A stretch of DNA of 64,000 bases. It comes from Pelobates cultripes. Lineage: Eukaryota > Chordata > Amphibia > Anura > Pelobatidae. The translations under genes and the position numbers were made by a program. The stretch covers positions 76,882,829 through 76,946,828 of the forward strand of contig OW240912.1 in assembly GCA_933207985.1 (NCBI GenBank). The letters are read 5' to 3'. Below the pieces are notes generated by a model. That model did not search any database. It was given only the letters and a program-made list of their open reading frames with translations, and was not told the DNA's origin. Below, one piece after another: positions 23,455 to 34,939 of the stretch (positions within the stretch are counted from its first letter, which is position 1; the number at the start of each line of letters is the position of its first letter).

Positions 23455-24647
23455 TCATGCTAATGAAGCCTCTTTATGATGTTTCATGGTATGCTGGTTC
23501 TTTTCTGAAGGCCGACGGAAACCTTTTTTACAGTAGTCACAGCGATGTGGATAGTCTTTGGTGTGAATGGAGATGACGTGGCGTTTAAAGCCAGAAGCAT
23601 CTGTGGTGTTGTATTCACAGTACTCGCACTGGTATACTTTCTTACCACTGTGAGTCTTCATGTGCTTTTTTAGTTCTGTCTGCTGCCTGAAGCCCTTTCG
23701 GCAACGTTTGCACCTAAAAGGTAACTCTTTAGTGTGGACAGACAGGATATGTCGACTCAAGACAAAAGGATCAGCAATTTGAAACTCACAGTGTCTACAC
23801 TGATGCATCTTTTTTCCCCTGTGTGCAGCCTCGTGTTTCTTGAGCTCAGAGGGTCTGTGGAAGCCCTTCTCGCACACTTCACACTTGTGAGGATAGTCCT
23901 TGGTATGCACAGAGATTATATGTCGCTTTAGATCGCTGGAGTTGGAACTTTTGTGGTCGCAGTGCAGACACTGGTGACTTTTGCTTTCCTGGTGCAAGAT
24001 GGCATGAGCCTGCAGTTCTTTAGAATCAGCAAATGTTTGCAGGCAGATGTCGCACTTGAAGGGCATCTCCTTGCTGTGCTTTGTCTTGACATGAGTCTTC
24101 AAGTTGGAGGAGTCAGCTGACCTGTAGTCACAATACTGACACAGGTAAGGCTTCTCACCAGTGTGTGTGCGCATGTGCTTCTTTAGCTCAGACGGGTGGC
24201 GGAAACCTTTCCCGCACTCAACACAGATGTGTGGGAAGCTTTTGCTGTGTACAGCCATTAGGTGACGGTTCAGTAAACCCTGTTCTGCTGTTTCATAGTC
24301 GCAAAACTTGCACCGGTGCATTTTATTGCCAGCTTTGTCTTTGTGGGTGAGCTTGTGGGCAAACAAAGCATTGCTGTGCAAAAATACCTTCCCACACTCA
24401 TCACAATCCAGTTCCTTCTCTGTTTTGATTACAGCAGCAGTCAGCTTGTGGCTCTCCAGGTGATTGTGCAGGCTCACCTTCTTGTTGGTGGTGTAGTCAC
24501 AATCTGTGCAGCGATATTTTTTCCGGGCCAAGTGCTCTGGGTGATTTTTCATGTGCCGCTTCAGGAAGCCTCTTGACTTAAATTTCTTGCCACAGATCAT
24601 ACATGGGTAAACAGTAAGTGGATGGCCATCAGGACCAATAATTATGG
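23455..24647 (-). CDS. zfx: zfx terminal coding exon: 13 C2H2 zinc fingers
   Basis: This exon encodes residues 397-793 of the spliced ZFX protein, a sequence-specific nuclear transcription factor. It starts after the acceptor TTTGATAG on the minus strand. The first two bases complete an alanine codon with the previous exon, giving the family junction [16 protein letters not shown]. Thirteen complete C2H2 fingers follow (first Cys 412, last His about 787), in the two-finger alternation typical of ZFX/ZFY. Examples are [51 protein letters not shown] and the last, [17 protein letters not shown]. All zinc ligands are present. The protein ends HHKEASLA and TGA at 23455. No frameshift or stop interrupts it. 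Carrying the whole finger array in one exon matches mammals. Confidence 0.98.
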
Positions 24648-25315
24648 CTATCAAAGAAAAAATATATAATTTTTTTAGACAACAGTATGTCAGACAAGAG
24701 CACTTTATAAAATATAACATTTGGTATGCAAAATCACAAGCTTTTCAGTCAAAATGTGTCCGCTTGTAGGATAAAAAAAATAAATAAAAATTGTGTTCAG
24801 TGTTTATACTGAACTATGTTAGTATGTGGCTCACTCCAGGGTGTTCAGTTTCAGCCATTTTATATATTGCATAACGTGTATACAATAAATAAAGATAAAC
24901 CTTTTTCTATTGCACTGCTTATGAATGCTACGTATTGGGCACAAGTGGCATTCCTATTAATCCAGTACAGTGAGTCTGTTTCCTGGTAGAATGAGTCAAG
25001 TCTAAGTAATATGAAATTATATATGAAATGCAGCATAAAAGTAGTTTGTCTCTGAATATGCAAGAGGCAGCATGCGCTGTAATGGGCTGATCAGGAAAGA
25101 ATTACCCCAACCAGCCCTGTTCAAAGAGTCCTCAGGAACCAGCACATTAAACTTAATGTAGTACCAGCCCAGACTGTTCAAATGCATTACACATGCAAAG
25201 ACAAATTGTATTAAAAACACATAAAATGTATGTTTTTATGACTGTAAGATTTTTGAGTTTGTTGTAAAGTTTAGTGAAGACTACTTTAAACCCTCTCTGA
25301 AACCAAATGACAGAC
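24648..25315 (-). other. zfx intron (phase 1), nothing else seen
   Basis: Sequence between the NLS exon and the finger exon. No repeat or RNA gene could be identified. Confidence 0.7.
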
Positions 25316-25468
25316 CTGTTTGATATTGCCTATTTTCTCCTCTCCTCTTCTTCTTTGGTTTTTGCTTAGATAGTCTGTCCAGCCCATCAGATTCATCTAT
25401 GTGCAAAAGGGCACTAGCAGTTCCATTCCTGTGCTCAACCCCTTCCACACTGTTACTCATGTTATTAC
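25316..25468 (-). CDS. zfx: zfx coding exon with nuclear-localisation stretch
   Basis: The 153-bp exon encodes residues 346-396. It is bounded by acceptor CTCATAG and donor G/GTCTGT. It contains the conserved HRNGTASALLHIDES and the basic KQKPKKKRR (about residues 380-388), which is positioned as the nuclear localisation signal just before the fingers, and it ends RQYQT. Both flanking introns are phase 1, so skipping it would remove the basic stretch without shifting the frame. Confidence 0.96.
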
Positions 25469-26828
25469 CTATGAGAAAGGCAACAATGGTTAATAAGAAC
25501 ATAAAAATAATAGAATCAACAGAGGCATTAACCCCTTGACAACGCTAGGACTCTCCATGTTGTCCTCCAAAAGAGTTGGCTTTAACGCCGTTAGGAGAGC
25601 ATGAAAGGTCCTAAAGTTTTGATGTAAGCAGGATTTAAAACCCTTCTCACATCAGAGAGAACCCGATACGTTATTTAGTGGCCCCAGACTGACAGATGAA
25701 CTGTATACAGCTTTTAAAACAGGGAATTGGTATGAGCATGGTTAAATTCCTGCTCACAAAAGGGAGACCCATATTTAAATCAATACCTGGGACTTCCCAC
25801 TGTCATGTTATCACAAGTAAAATGGGAAATGGGAAAAGTGGTTGTACTTAAAGAAAAACCCTTATATTTTAGTAGATCAAACACACAGCACAAATTCTAG
25901 GTTTTGTTTTGGTTCAGATGTTGGACAGTTTCTTCTGTCCCTAAGGGCTTAAAGCAAATTTCAACAAATTGAAAAACAAAGAGCATGCTGAACTTTGTAA
26001 ATAAAAGATCTTTCTGTTGAAGAAGTTGTAAGTTAAAGGGACATTATAGTCACCAGAACAACTACTTAATGTCGTTTTTCTGGTGTCTATAGCCTGTCCC
26101 TGCAGGCTTTTTAATGTTAATACTGCCTTTTCAGAGAGAGGGCAGTGTTTACATTACTGCCTAGGAACACCTCTAGTGGCAGTCGCTCTGTATGGAGACG
26201 CTAAATAAATTGATTGATTCGATGCACGTCTGAAGAGCTGCTGATTGGTGCAACTTAGCGTTTTGCTGTGCCTGCACAATCGCCTCCCAATGCTTTCATA
26301 TGGGAAGGCATTGTATTGAGATCATCAAATTATTATTATTATTTTTTTCCGGCAACACTGTTCACTGGTGATGTACAGAATTAAGTTGTTGATGTTTTCT
26401 TCTAAACAAACAACAGTTATTAAAGGCCTACATTAGGACGGTATTGATATTTTATTGTGCAAGCTAAATAGCAGATAGCTATATAGATTTAAGTTTAGAG
26501 AAGTTTACTGCCTTCTCTATAAACATGGCCACCGCCTTAGATAATTTTTTTGCACATCCATCATGGCAAGCAAATGTGTAGTTTGCACCACCAGCAAAAG
26601 CAAAGAAAAAAAATCAAAAAAAAATCAAGAGATAAAAAATAAATAATTTATTTCGCTAGCTAGGAATTTGGTTAGCATAACAAAAATAAAAAATAAATAT
26701 TAGAGACAGTGCCAATATATCACCCTTTGCTTTAGGTGTGCAACTTTTTTGAGCAGCAAGTGCAGGCTATAGAATACTGGATAACTAGTTTTGAATATGA
26801 TGAAATATAAATTAGCTGGAAAGGTTAC
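25469..26828 (-). other. zfx intron (phase 1) with repeats
   Basis: It contains a repeat starting 'ttaaccccttgacaacgc' near 25530, related in wording to 39757-40130, and a truncated family A MITE (26033-26320). Confidence 0.6.
26033..26320 (+). mobile_element. TTAA-type MITE, family A (truncated)
   Basis: The left end TTAAAGGGACATTATAGTCA and the following hairpin partner 'ctggtgtctatagcctgtccc' are clear. The right part ends near 'tattgagatcatcaa' without the usual terminus. Inserted in a zfx intron. Confidence 0.75.
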
Positions 26829-26966
26829 CGTAAGCTGCAGCCCAGGCAACTGGCATGAATGTCTTGCTCAGTTCAGCATCATCCAGCTGATGATCTAGTG
26901 TTACTGAAGCATCTTCCTCCCCAACAATTACTTCCATATACACTTCATCTGCTATCTCTGCTACAT
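26829..26966 (-). CDS. zfx: zfx coding exon, acidic region
   Basis: The 138-bp exon encodes residues 300-345. It lies between acceptor TTTATCTAG and donor G/GTAACC. It contains VAEIADEVYMEVIVGEEDA and ends KTFMPVAWAAAYG, both hallmarks of ZFX/ZFY. In human ZFX the segment between these blocks holds a run of alanines. Here it is replaced by SVTLDHQLDDAELS, so the alanine tract is absent in this lineage. Confidence 0.96.
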
Positions 26967-27311
26967 CTAGATAAAGAAGAATTAAAGAGGCATAAATTGA
27001 GAATCAGTAATAAAAAAAGTAAAATGAGATTACTGGGCTCATTTTTCAAGTATATCTGTTTTAACAAATACACACACACACTATCACATTGCTGCATACC
27101 TACTTGGAATCTACATAAAGATTGTGCAATATGTACAGTAAAATTAACAATAGCCAAGGGAACTAGAGGGAAAGCCAATCGAAAAGAAATGCATTGTAAT
27201 TTTAATAACATTGCTACACTATTTTAAGGACAGCAGACAAGACCTCAGGAAGAAAAAAAAAATAAATATAAATATATATATATATTTTTTAAATCTAAAA
27301 GTGGTACTGAC

Positions 27312-27455
27312 CAAGGTCATTGTCTTCATTCTGTGAGTGATTTACAGCCATATAAACCATCTTTTCTCTGGTTAGGCGCCCACCAGAGTGAGGATCGAGA
27401 AGTCCATCTCCATGATCAGTCTCAGACTCACTTTCCACAATGTCTACTGTTCCTC
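27312..27455 (-). CDS. zfx: zfx coding exon, acidic region
   Basis: The 144-bp exon encodes residues 252-299. The acceptor is CACAACAG and the donor G/GTCAGT. It contains GTVDIVESESETDHG and LTREKMVYMAVNHSQ, matching the acidic activation domain of ZFX in order and spacing. Phase 1 on both sides. Confidence 0.95.
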
Positions 27456-28014
27456 CTGTTGTGCCAGATGTTTCGTATAAATTAGTTAATTTTTATTTTG
27501 TTAATAAGATTTAAGCTATGTGTACATTTAATGAAAACCACCTTATGCCATAATTGTAAAGCCAAATAGGGCAAATGGTTCCCCAAGCAGCATTATGAAT
27601 AAATTCTTACACAATTGCATGGTTGTGCATTGAACAGAACTTTATAAATTGATTTTAAAAAGTCACTCTGTGTTAAGAAGAACAGCCATTCTATTAAAAA
27701 AGAGTTACAACATTCATCATAACCACTATATCCCATTTTAGTGGCTACGATGCGAGGAGCACCCTGGGTAGTTTTTCAGTAATGGCGCAAATCATTTTGC
27801 ACTCTCACCTTGGTCCTGGGTCATTCACTGGATAAGTGTCAGTTTATTTCTCTCAACCAATGAATTAGCATCTACGAAGTAATATACACAGAATTTACAT
27901 TAGCCAATCCTGAGCACTTGTTCCAGACTGGATAATGACACTGCAAGAGATAGTTACAACACTGGCAGCTGGTGTTAAACGCCGCACATACAGACTCAAA
28001 ACATCACAATCACT

Positions 28015-28355
28015 TTAAAGGGACACTCCAGGCGCCAAAACAACTTAATCTTTAATCCCCACGTTGTTGCCAGCGGCGATGTCTACTCCCCTCTAGGCAG
28101 CATCTGGCCATATGGCGCTGCTGATTGTATCTTTATCAAACTAATTTTGTAACTGGGGAGTCACTATTGAGCTGAGAGCGTCATACTAGTGTCTCTCCAT
28201 GCTTCCTGAATCTGAAATTGATGCGGGGTGAGGGAGTGGTGTACATTGCCACTGGAGACAACTTTGGGGTTAAAATGTTCTTGAGATAAGGGGTCTCCTG
28301 GCACCATAAGAACTTCATTTTCATGAAGTTGTTATGGTGCCCAGAGTGTCTCTAA
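28015..28355. mobile_element. TTAA-type MITE, family C
   Basis: It starts TTAAAGGGACACTCCAGGCG and ends 'atggtgcccagagtgtctcta'. The ends are imperfect inverted repeats (GGGACACTCCAGGCGCC against GGTGCCCAGAGTGTCTC). A fragment of the same family seems to lie at 51972-52058. It has no coding capacity. Confidence 0.7.
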
Positions 28356-28536
28356 ATTACTGAAGTAATCATGTTGTTTGTAGTAACCGTTAACGCGGCT
28401 CTCTCACTAAATGCCTTCCCCCAAATCATGTACATGCCCAGTTCATCACAACTTCACACAGAAGTGGTGTACTACTGGAAGGGGGCAAGTAAGAACATGA
28501 CAATCAACGACAAAAAGGATGTGGAGCAATTTTGTC

Positions 28537-29018
28537 TTAAAGGACCACTCTAGGCACCCAGACCACTTCAGCTTAATGAAGTGGTCTGGGTCCTGGTCCA
28601 GCTAGGGTTAACCCATTTTTTAATAAACATAGCAGTTTCAGAGAAACTGCTATGTTTATGAATGGGTTAAGCCTTCCCCCTATCCTCTAGTGGCTGTCTC
28701 ATTGACAGCCACTAGAGGCGCTTGCGTGCTTCTCACTGTGATTTTCACAGTGAGAGCACGCCAGCGTCCATAGGAAAGCATTGTAAATGCTTTCCTATGA
28801 GACCGGCTGAATGCGCGCGCAGCTCTTGCCGCGCGTGCGCATTCAGCCGGCGGGGCGTAACGGAGGAGGAGGAGAGGAGGCAGAGAGCTCCCCGCCCAGC
28901 GCTGGAAAAAGGTAAGTTTTAACCCCTTTCCCCCTTCCAGAGCCGGGCGGGGCACCCTCAGGGCACTATAGTGCCAGGAAAACGAGTATGTTTTCCTGGC
29001 ACTATAGTGGTCCTTTAA
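28537..29018 (-). mobile_element. TTAA-type MITE, family B (inverted)
   Basis: It opens TTAAAGGACCACTCTAGGCA and closes CTATAGTGGTCCTTTAA. The interior mirrors 9737-10238, including 'gcagtttcagagaaactgc' and the hairpin 'tgccaggaaaacga/gttttcctggca'. Inserted in a zfx intron. Confidence 0.85.
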
Positions 29019-30016
29019 GAAATTCTTTTAAATTACTCTAAACTCCAGATAATTTACACTTTAGTAAATAAACATGAAGGGCAACGCTAAACAATACATA
29101 GGTTATGGTGCACAGAGGTCACAGCCTTTATGCTTATAATTGCAGCTATGCAAGAAAAAACAACAACACTACACTCATATAAAATGTTACAAATCATTAT
29201 AATTAAACATTTGTGTCTTTGTACATTCCCCCCCCCCCCTTTTCATTTTTAAAAAAGAGTGAAGTATCCAGGTAAGATAGTAAAGTAAGCAAATTTTCTT
29301 AGGTAAAGTACATAAGAAATTAGCTTAGATAAGAGACAGGATATCCAAACTGGTAAGAATTTTGAGTAAAAATTTTCATTTACCCACTCGCCATTATTAA
29401 GTGTAATTTCAGCCCTGGTGAGTGGGCTGCATGTAATGGCAATGACAGTGCATAGCAGGAAATCCATCTTCAGCACCTTGTAATGCACATATTCAAAAAA
29501 AAACTAAAAACTACCAAGAAAAAAGAGGGTTTTAAAAAGCATAGCACTGGCAATTTAAAGTGTCCGTATAGGCAAAGTGCACAGTGCTTAGAGCACCTGG
29601 AGAGCACTATTCTCTCAGAGTCACTTACAGCAGCAGTAATTCAAGCAGGCGTCACACAGAACTCTGGGTTGCTAGTGCTGATTTTGTTGTGTGTGTGCTG
29701 AATGTTTGATAGGGAAGGTGCTCTCTTACCTTCCCTGGGAGAGATCAGAGTCACAGACTGCATATTATCTATATAAAGCATTTAAAAATGGTTAAAAACA
29801 AAACCCTCACCATTGAAAGCTCTGTAGAGAATGAAATCTACAACACCTCACCCAGTACATACATTGTACACAGTATACTACAAGGGCTGGAATTGAATAG
29901 TCTGCATACTTTCTTTTACGTCTATGTCTCACAAACACAGACACAAGGATATTCTCCCAACTAACTGCTGCAAAAAATAAAAATGTTTAGGATTCAGTGC
30001 AAAGGGCATCCCTTAC

Positions 30017-30166
30017 CTAAATCTTCCTCACCAGGGTCAGCTTTGAAAATGTAGACTTTGATTACTTCTGGACACGACCCATCCAGTTTGCTAGGATCCC
30101 CGTCTAACTCTCCTCCCATTGTTATTTCCTCTGTACAGTGTTCATTAATCTTCTCGGCATCATCCA
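30017..30166 (-). CDS. zfx: zfx coding exon, acidic region
   Basis: The 150-bp exon encodes residues 202-251. It follows acceptor CATTTTTAG and ends at donor G/GTAAGG. It contains the family signature CPEVIKVYIFKADPGEEDLG. The first leucine codon is completed from the previous exon (T + TG), giving MISLDDAEK. Phase 1 on both sides. Confidence 0.96.
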
Positions 30167-30729
30167 CTAAAAATGAAAAAAGTCAAAGCCATACATTCAC
30201 AAGCAATACAGTAAACAAAAAGCAAAAGAATAAAAGGCAAATGATAGTGCTGATTTAATGAATCCAGTGGACTGGCTAAGAGAGCTTAACTACCTGGGTT
30301 AAATGTATGTTAGAGTAGGCATGCCACAAATGGACTGTGATACAGGGTTTAGGCTCCAAAATGTTTGTCACTTACACAAGCTCTACAAATAAAATGGGAT
30401 TACACCTTTGAACACAATTGATCACCTACGTCAAGTGTTTTCTTTTCCTTAAATTTTTGTGACTGTCGTGTTCACATGGGAACAGCAATATTGTAACAGG
30501 ACAGCAGGAGCACAAAAATTATTTTCCCCTTGCTTTACTGCAGTTGCTTCCTTTTTTAGTATTTTTCGGCAAGGCTGAATATTAGCTAAAAGAATATAGC
30601 ACTCAAACACAGAACCTAAAAGATTTTGGCATTTATTCTATGGAAGTCAGCAAAACTGACCTAAGTCAAACAGAAATTCTCCTGAACCACAATGTAAAAC
30701 ACTGATGCCATGATTATTTTCACACTTAC

Positions 30730-31266
30730 ATGAGATCATGAGATAGTCATCACAATTAACTTCCTCGCCATCATGTCCCTGTATTTGAATACCATTGGCA
30801 TCAATCACTGCCTCTGAAGCACAATCTGCTACCAGGACCTCTTCTGAAATCATGTCCTCTGTTAAACTGTCCTCTGTAATCTCTTCTTCCACGTTTTCAG
30901 AGACAGAATGAACAATATTCTCTCCATCAGACAAGGTGCTTTCAACGAGACTAGAGTCCAAAACACTTTCTGAAACATCACAGTGAGATAATTCATTTTC
31001 TTCAAGCTCTTGTTCATCTAATCCTGCTTCTATCTCATCCTCTAGGACTTGCTGAGGGATGATAACAGTTTCTGACACTCGGGATCCTTCTATGATGTCT
31101 GTACACTGGACATCCTCAATTACCACATCTTCAATGACATCCTGGATCACCACCGAGTCTGCATCATCAGAAAATCCCTGTACGGCCATACCTCCATCAC
31201 CATCAGAAACAAAGACAGTCTCCTGGATCTCTACAATTATTTCATTGCCATTAAGATGCGGTCTGC
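30730..31266 (-). CDS. zfx: zfx large acidic activation exon
   Basis: The 537-bp exon encodes residues 23-201, the main part of the acidic transactivation region. It starts after acceptor TTTCCCCACAG and ends at donor T/GTAAGT. Conserved blocks in order are EIIVEIQETVFVSD, DSVVIQDVIEDVVIEDVQC, VSETVIIPQQVL, SEEVLVADCASEAVIDANGI and DYLMIS. The segment between the third and fourth block is rich in Glu, Asp and Ser and differs most from mammals. The local ATG that would start a shorter frame (31189) is internal and not the real start. Confidence 0.97.
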
Positions 31267-34200
31267 CTGTGGGGAAATCAGAAATTTGAATGAGAACACA
31301 AAATCTTTATCCCTTGTGCTCATCTTGAGATACAATTTAAGAAAATTGTGAAAGTCGCCATAAACTAAAGTAAAATCTTTTTCAAATATGACACAACTAT
31401 AATTGTATTATCTTCTCTCTCCAGCTCATTAAAAAGGAAATCTAAAAAATGGTACACTTTCGATTTCGTGTTGTTCATTTCTAAAAATGCTTAATTTCAG
31501 ATTTTGTAGAAACTAGACTTGTGCATTCAGATAAACTTCAATTCAGACAATAATTGGCAGATTCAGCGGTTCATCCGAACAACTGAATCACCACATGACT
31601 GCATCAAACAAGTTCAGAATTGCATGATGGACACATCGATTCGGTCATTTAGAGTACCCAATATAAGACTGCAAATAAGAATGACATGAATGTCATGTAA
31701 TTCGGTTCTGAATATATATAGTCATTTGGAAGTTACTATACCAATCTGGTCTACTAAAAAGCTCCCTACTTACATATCCTTTAATGTTACCATCCCACAT
31801 AAGCCTGAGATTATAATGACAAGGCTGCTTTCTAAAGATCATATCAAAAGTAAATTTTTCCACAGCACAAGGGGAAAATATATTCTAATAAAAGTTAGCT
31901 GTCAGACAGTCACAGAGGAAAAACTGTATAGAACACACCAGGAAGTTGGAAATCACTCCTCATTGTTTAATACATTCAACATATAATGCATTCATGGGGC
32001 AATTAGCCTGAAAGCCTGTACCTTGCAGACTCTCTTCCTTGCTGCAACAAGACGACAGCTGACCAATATATAAGTTAAATAGTTTTCAGTGTTTCAGTGT
32101 TTCACTGTAGAAATGTTTTGGAGTAGCACTGAAGCACTTTGTGTGAGTGCAAATATTGTGCAGATCACAATTGTGTAAGTTAAGTTAGTGGAAAGCACCT
32201 ACAAATTTCTACTGCCTACAGGAGACCATTTCGCTTTAGATCTCAGAGAGAGAGAGAGACAAACTTACCTCACTCTTTCTCCTTGCCGCCATGTCACTCT
32301 TCATCTGTATTTTAAAATTCTGTAAGCTTCATTCTTCAGGAGCAGTGGCAATTGTGTACTCAAGCACTAACACAAAAGTAGGGTTTGTCTATCGAAGATG
32401 CTCCATGACCCTCCATTGATCTTGCACTAAAAGTTATCGTATGCATCTAATGCACATCGCATGTTAAGATTCCACTTTCTACTGGTCATCAAGAGTAAGG
32501 ACTGATAGGAAATGGCAAGATATGCAAAGTTTTGACTTGTACAAGGGAGAAAAACAAGTTGCTACTTTGTATCTTCTGTCGAAATCAGTGGTTCCGAAAC
32601 TTTTTAGGTTCAAGGCGCCTTTAATATTTAAAAAAAATTTCCAAGGCGCCCCAAGTCATAACAATTTTCTAGGTTGTATATATGTACAGCGCAGCGGCAA
32701 ATACTGGGCTCCTGTTCGGCAGAAATGCTTGGGAGGGGCACTGGTAGATTATTTTGAAAAAACAATCCAGGCACAATAGCCAGTACAGCACTCTGTAGTG
32801 GTTATGGTGCCAGTAGTGCCGTAATGCCCTCCCAGAGTAAGTAGTCAAACTGTTTAAGAACAGTTTGACAACTTACCTGGGATCTGCTGGGTTAGGGGCA
32901 GCAGTGTGTGTGACGGGTGCAGTGTGTGTGTGTGAGAGGGTTGCAGTGTGTTCGTGTGAGGGGTGCAATGTGTGTGTATGTGTGGCAGTTTGTGCGTAAG
33001 GGATACAGTGTGTGGGGGGGCAGTGTCTGTAGGGGAGCAGATTGTATGAGGGGTACAGTGTGCGTGAGGGGTAGGTTTTGTGAGTGGTACAGTGTATGGG
33101 GAGGCAGTGTGTGAGTGTATGGGGGGAAGCAGTGTGTGTGTGTGTATATGGAGGGGCAGAGTGTGTGTATGGATGGGTAATTGTGCTTCTGTGGGGGTAG
33201 GAGTGCAAATTAATAAATATATATAAAAAAAATTCTATTAAAAATAATTGTTTTCATATCCTCTCTCCCTGCTTACCTTTGCCTGGGAGGGGGGACATTT
33301 CCTGCAATCCCTGGTGGTCCCAGTGGTGAGAGTGAACTCTAGCCTGCAGCTCAGGCTATAGTTCACTTTTGAGAGATCCGGAGTGTTGCCGTGGTAACAG
33401 CGGCAACGCTCCGATCTCGCAAGAGGAGTACCCGGCGGAGCAGCAGGTTAGAGCTCCCCAGGGTCCTCTCTCCCTTCCCTACCAGCAATACACTGTTGGC
33501 GGGCCCCGTGAGAGAGATCTCTGATCTCCCGTTTGGGCCTGCAGAGCTGGCAGGGGACAGTGAAGCACAGTTCCCGGTGCTATGATCATATCTCGCAGCG
33601 CCTCTGTGCGCCCGTCACGGCACCTGGCACACAGTTTGGGAACCGCTGGTCTAAAATTAGTTTTCTTTTTTTAAATCTAGCTTTATGAAAAACTTAAGTG
33701 ACAGTGCTGCTTTCTTTAAGTCAAGCATCCTTGAAACTGGTACAAAGTAAAGGAACTCAACGGTAAATGCGACATTCACAAAGCAACGCTAAATGTGCCG
33801 ATTAAGAAGAGCTCATGATATAAAAGTTGCAATATTGGAATCATAACCACTGCATGTTCACATAGTGGTTATGGTGCCATTTTGCTGCAGGCACTGACCC
33901 CTGATTTTTTATCAAACTGTTGAAGCAGTTAAACCAGAGTTCCCCAATACATCCAGGTCTGGTCCCTGCACAGCTATTGCTAATGTGCAAGCTACATTTA
34001 ATAACAATTTAATCCATATTTTAAAGTAATTGATTGGCTAAGTGGGTCAGGTGACACAGCAGCCAGTGAATACAGTTACTATGTGTATAAAATGTATGTT
34101 GTAGCATGTAAGAGAAGAAATGAAGCAGGTCTGATAAAGAAGCAGTGTAAGTACCATAACCACTAAATACTGATGCACCCCCAAAAAACAAACAAACATT

Positions 34201-34270
34201 GCTGTTGAGCACAACCCCACTCCTTTACAAACATTAAAACTGCATTAATTTAGCATTAGTTTATCAATAC
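31267..34270 (-). other. zfx intron (phase 1) containing a hAT-like element
   Basis: Contains a fragment resembling the 'gacttgtgcattcag' repeat near 31513-31640 and the hAT-like element at 32586-33648. No other feature could be supported. Confidence 0.6.
32586..33648. mobile_element. hAT-like non-autonomous element, 1.1 kb
   Basis: The ends CAGTGGTTCCGAAACTTTTT and ACAGTTTGGGAACCGCTG are inverted repeats of the hAT 'CAGTGGTTCC' type. The flanks gtcgaaat (32578-32585) and gtctaaaa (33649-33656) agree at six of eight bases, which fits a decayed 8-bp duplication. The interior has a GTGTGTGAGGG array (about 32900-33180) and a GC-rich part containing 'gttgccgtggtaacagcgg', shared with the element at 14875-16182. 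Confidence 0.8.
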
Positions 34271-34337
34271 CTGCAGCATGAAAAAATGCATGTGGTTCTG
34301 TTGTCTGTAGTTCGAGCTCTGCTACATCTTCTTCCAT
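34271..34337 (-). CDS. zfx: zfx first coding exon (start codon)
   Basis: The start codon is at 34337-34335 and the exon's coding part runs to donor G/GTATTG. It encodes residues 1-22, MEEDVAELELQTTEPHAFF..., alignable with the mammalian N-terminus that begins M-D-E-D. The start has G at -3 and G at +4, a strong context. The glycine codon at the junction is completed by the next exon, giving G-RPHLNG. With this exon the spliced frame totals 2382 bases (793 residues plus stop), near the roughly 800 residues usual for ZFX. Confidence 0.93.
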
Positions 34338-34365
34338 GACTATGAAAAACCATTAGCTTCTCTTC
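34338..34365 (-). other. zfx: zfx 5' UTR segment with two candidate acceptors
   Basis: Just upstream of the start codon there are two possible splice acceptors. The outer one (CTGTCTTAG, exon from 34365) has a strong pyrimidine tract. The inner one (TTTCATAG, exon from 34339) lies two bases before the ATG. The outer choice includes an upstream ATG at 34353 that is out of frame with the main start and overlaps it. The inner choice removes it. Confidence 0.5.
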
Positions 34366-34939
34366 CTAAGACAGTTAGCAAACAAAAAAAAAAAGTTAAA
34401 AAACAAAACAATCTGCTCAATGCTCCACACGTGCACAGGTTTCATACAACTTCACATATTTCCAAGTTTGATAAATAGTTGAAAAGATTAAGTAGTAAAA
34501 ATGTAATGCATCAAGACATTCAATTTAAATTTACATACGGATTACATACACAGTTGTTACAAATGTCTACTTCTTTCAACAAAACTGTAAAATCACTACT
34601 TCGGAAATGTGGTTATTTCTACATCTACGCACAGTGTTATCCAAGTTCTTTGTTGTGTTGTGTTGAGATACATACCATTCAAGAACACAGGTGGGATGAT
34701 AGGACAAGCCCCTTGCTTATCTGCAGCATGGGAGGCTATTGCAGTGTTTACATTAAAAAGCATGCAGGGACACTCAAATGTGACTGTACCAGAACAATTT
34801 ATTCACCCCATAAGATCACCTGTTTACTTGGTTGTATCATCTTCCCTTTATGTTAATTATTACTTTAAACAAAACTGAAAATTCAAAGTAAAATAATAAA
34901 TAAATAAAAAAACAACACAAAAATGTTTTTAAATAAAAT

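Larger units (their letters stand above)
27456..30016 (-). other. zfx intron (phase 1) with two MITEs
   Basis: Apart from the MITEs at 28015-28355 and 28537-29018 and a poly-C run near 29228, nothing was recognised. No splice-bounded open frame was found. Confidence 0.6.

Noticed and set aside
23734..24576. Plus-strand open frames across the finger exon
   Set aside because: They are antisense shadows of the zinc-finger coding sequence.
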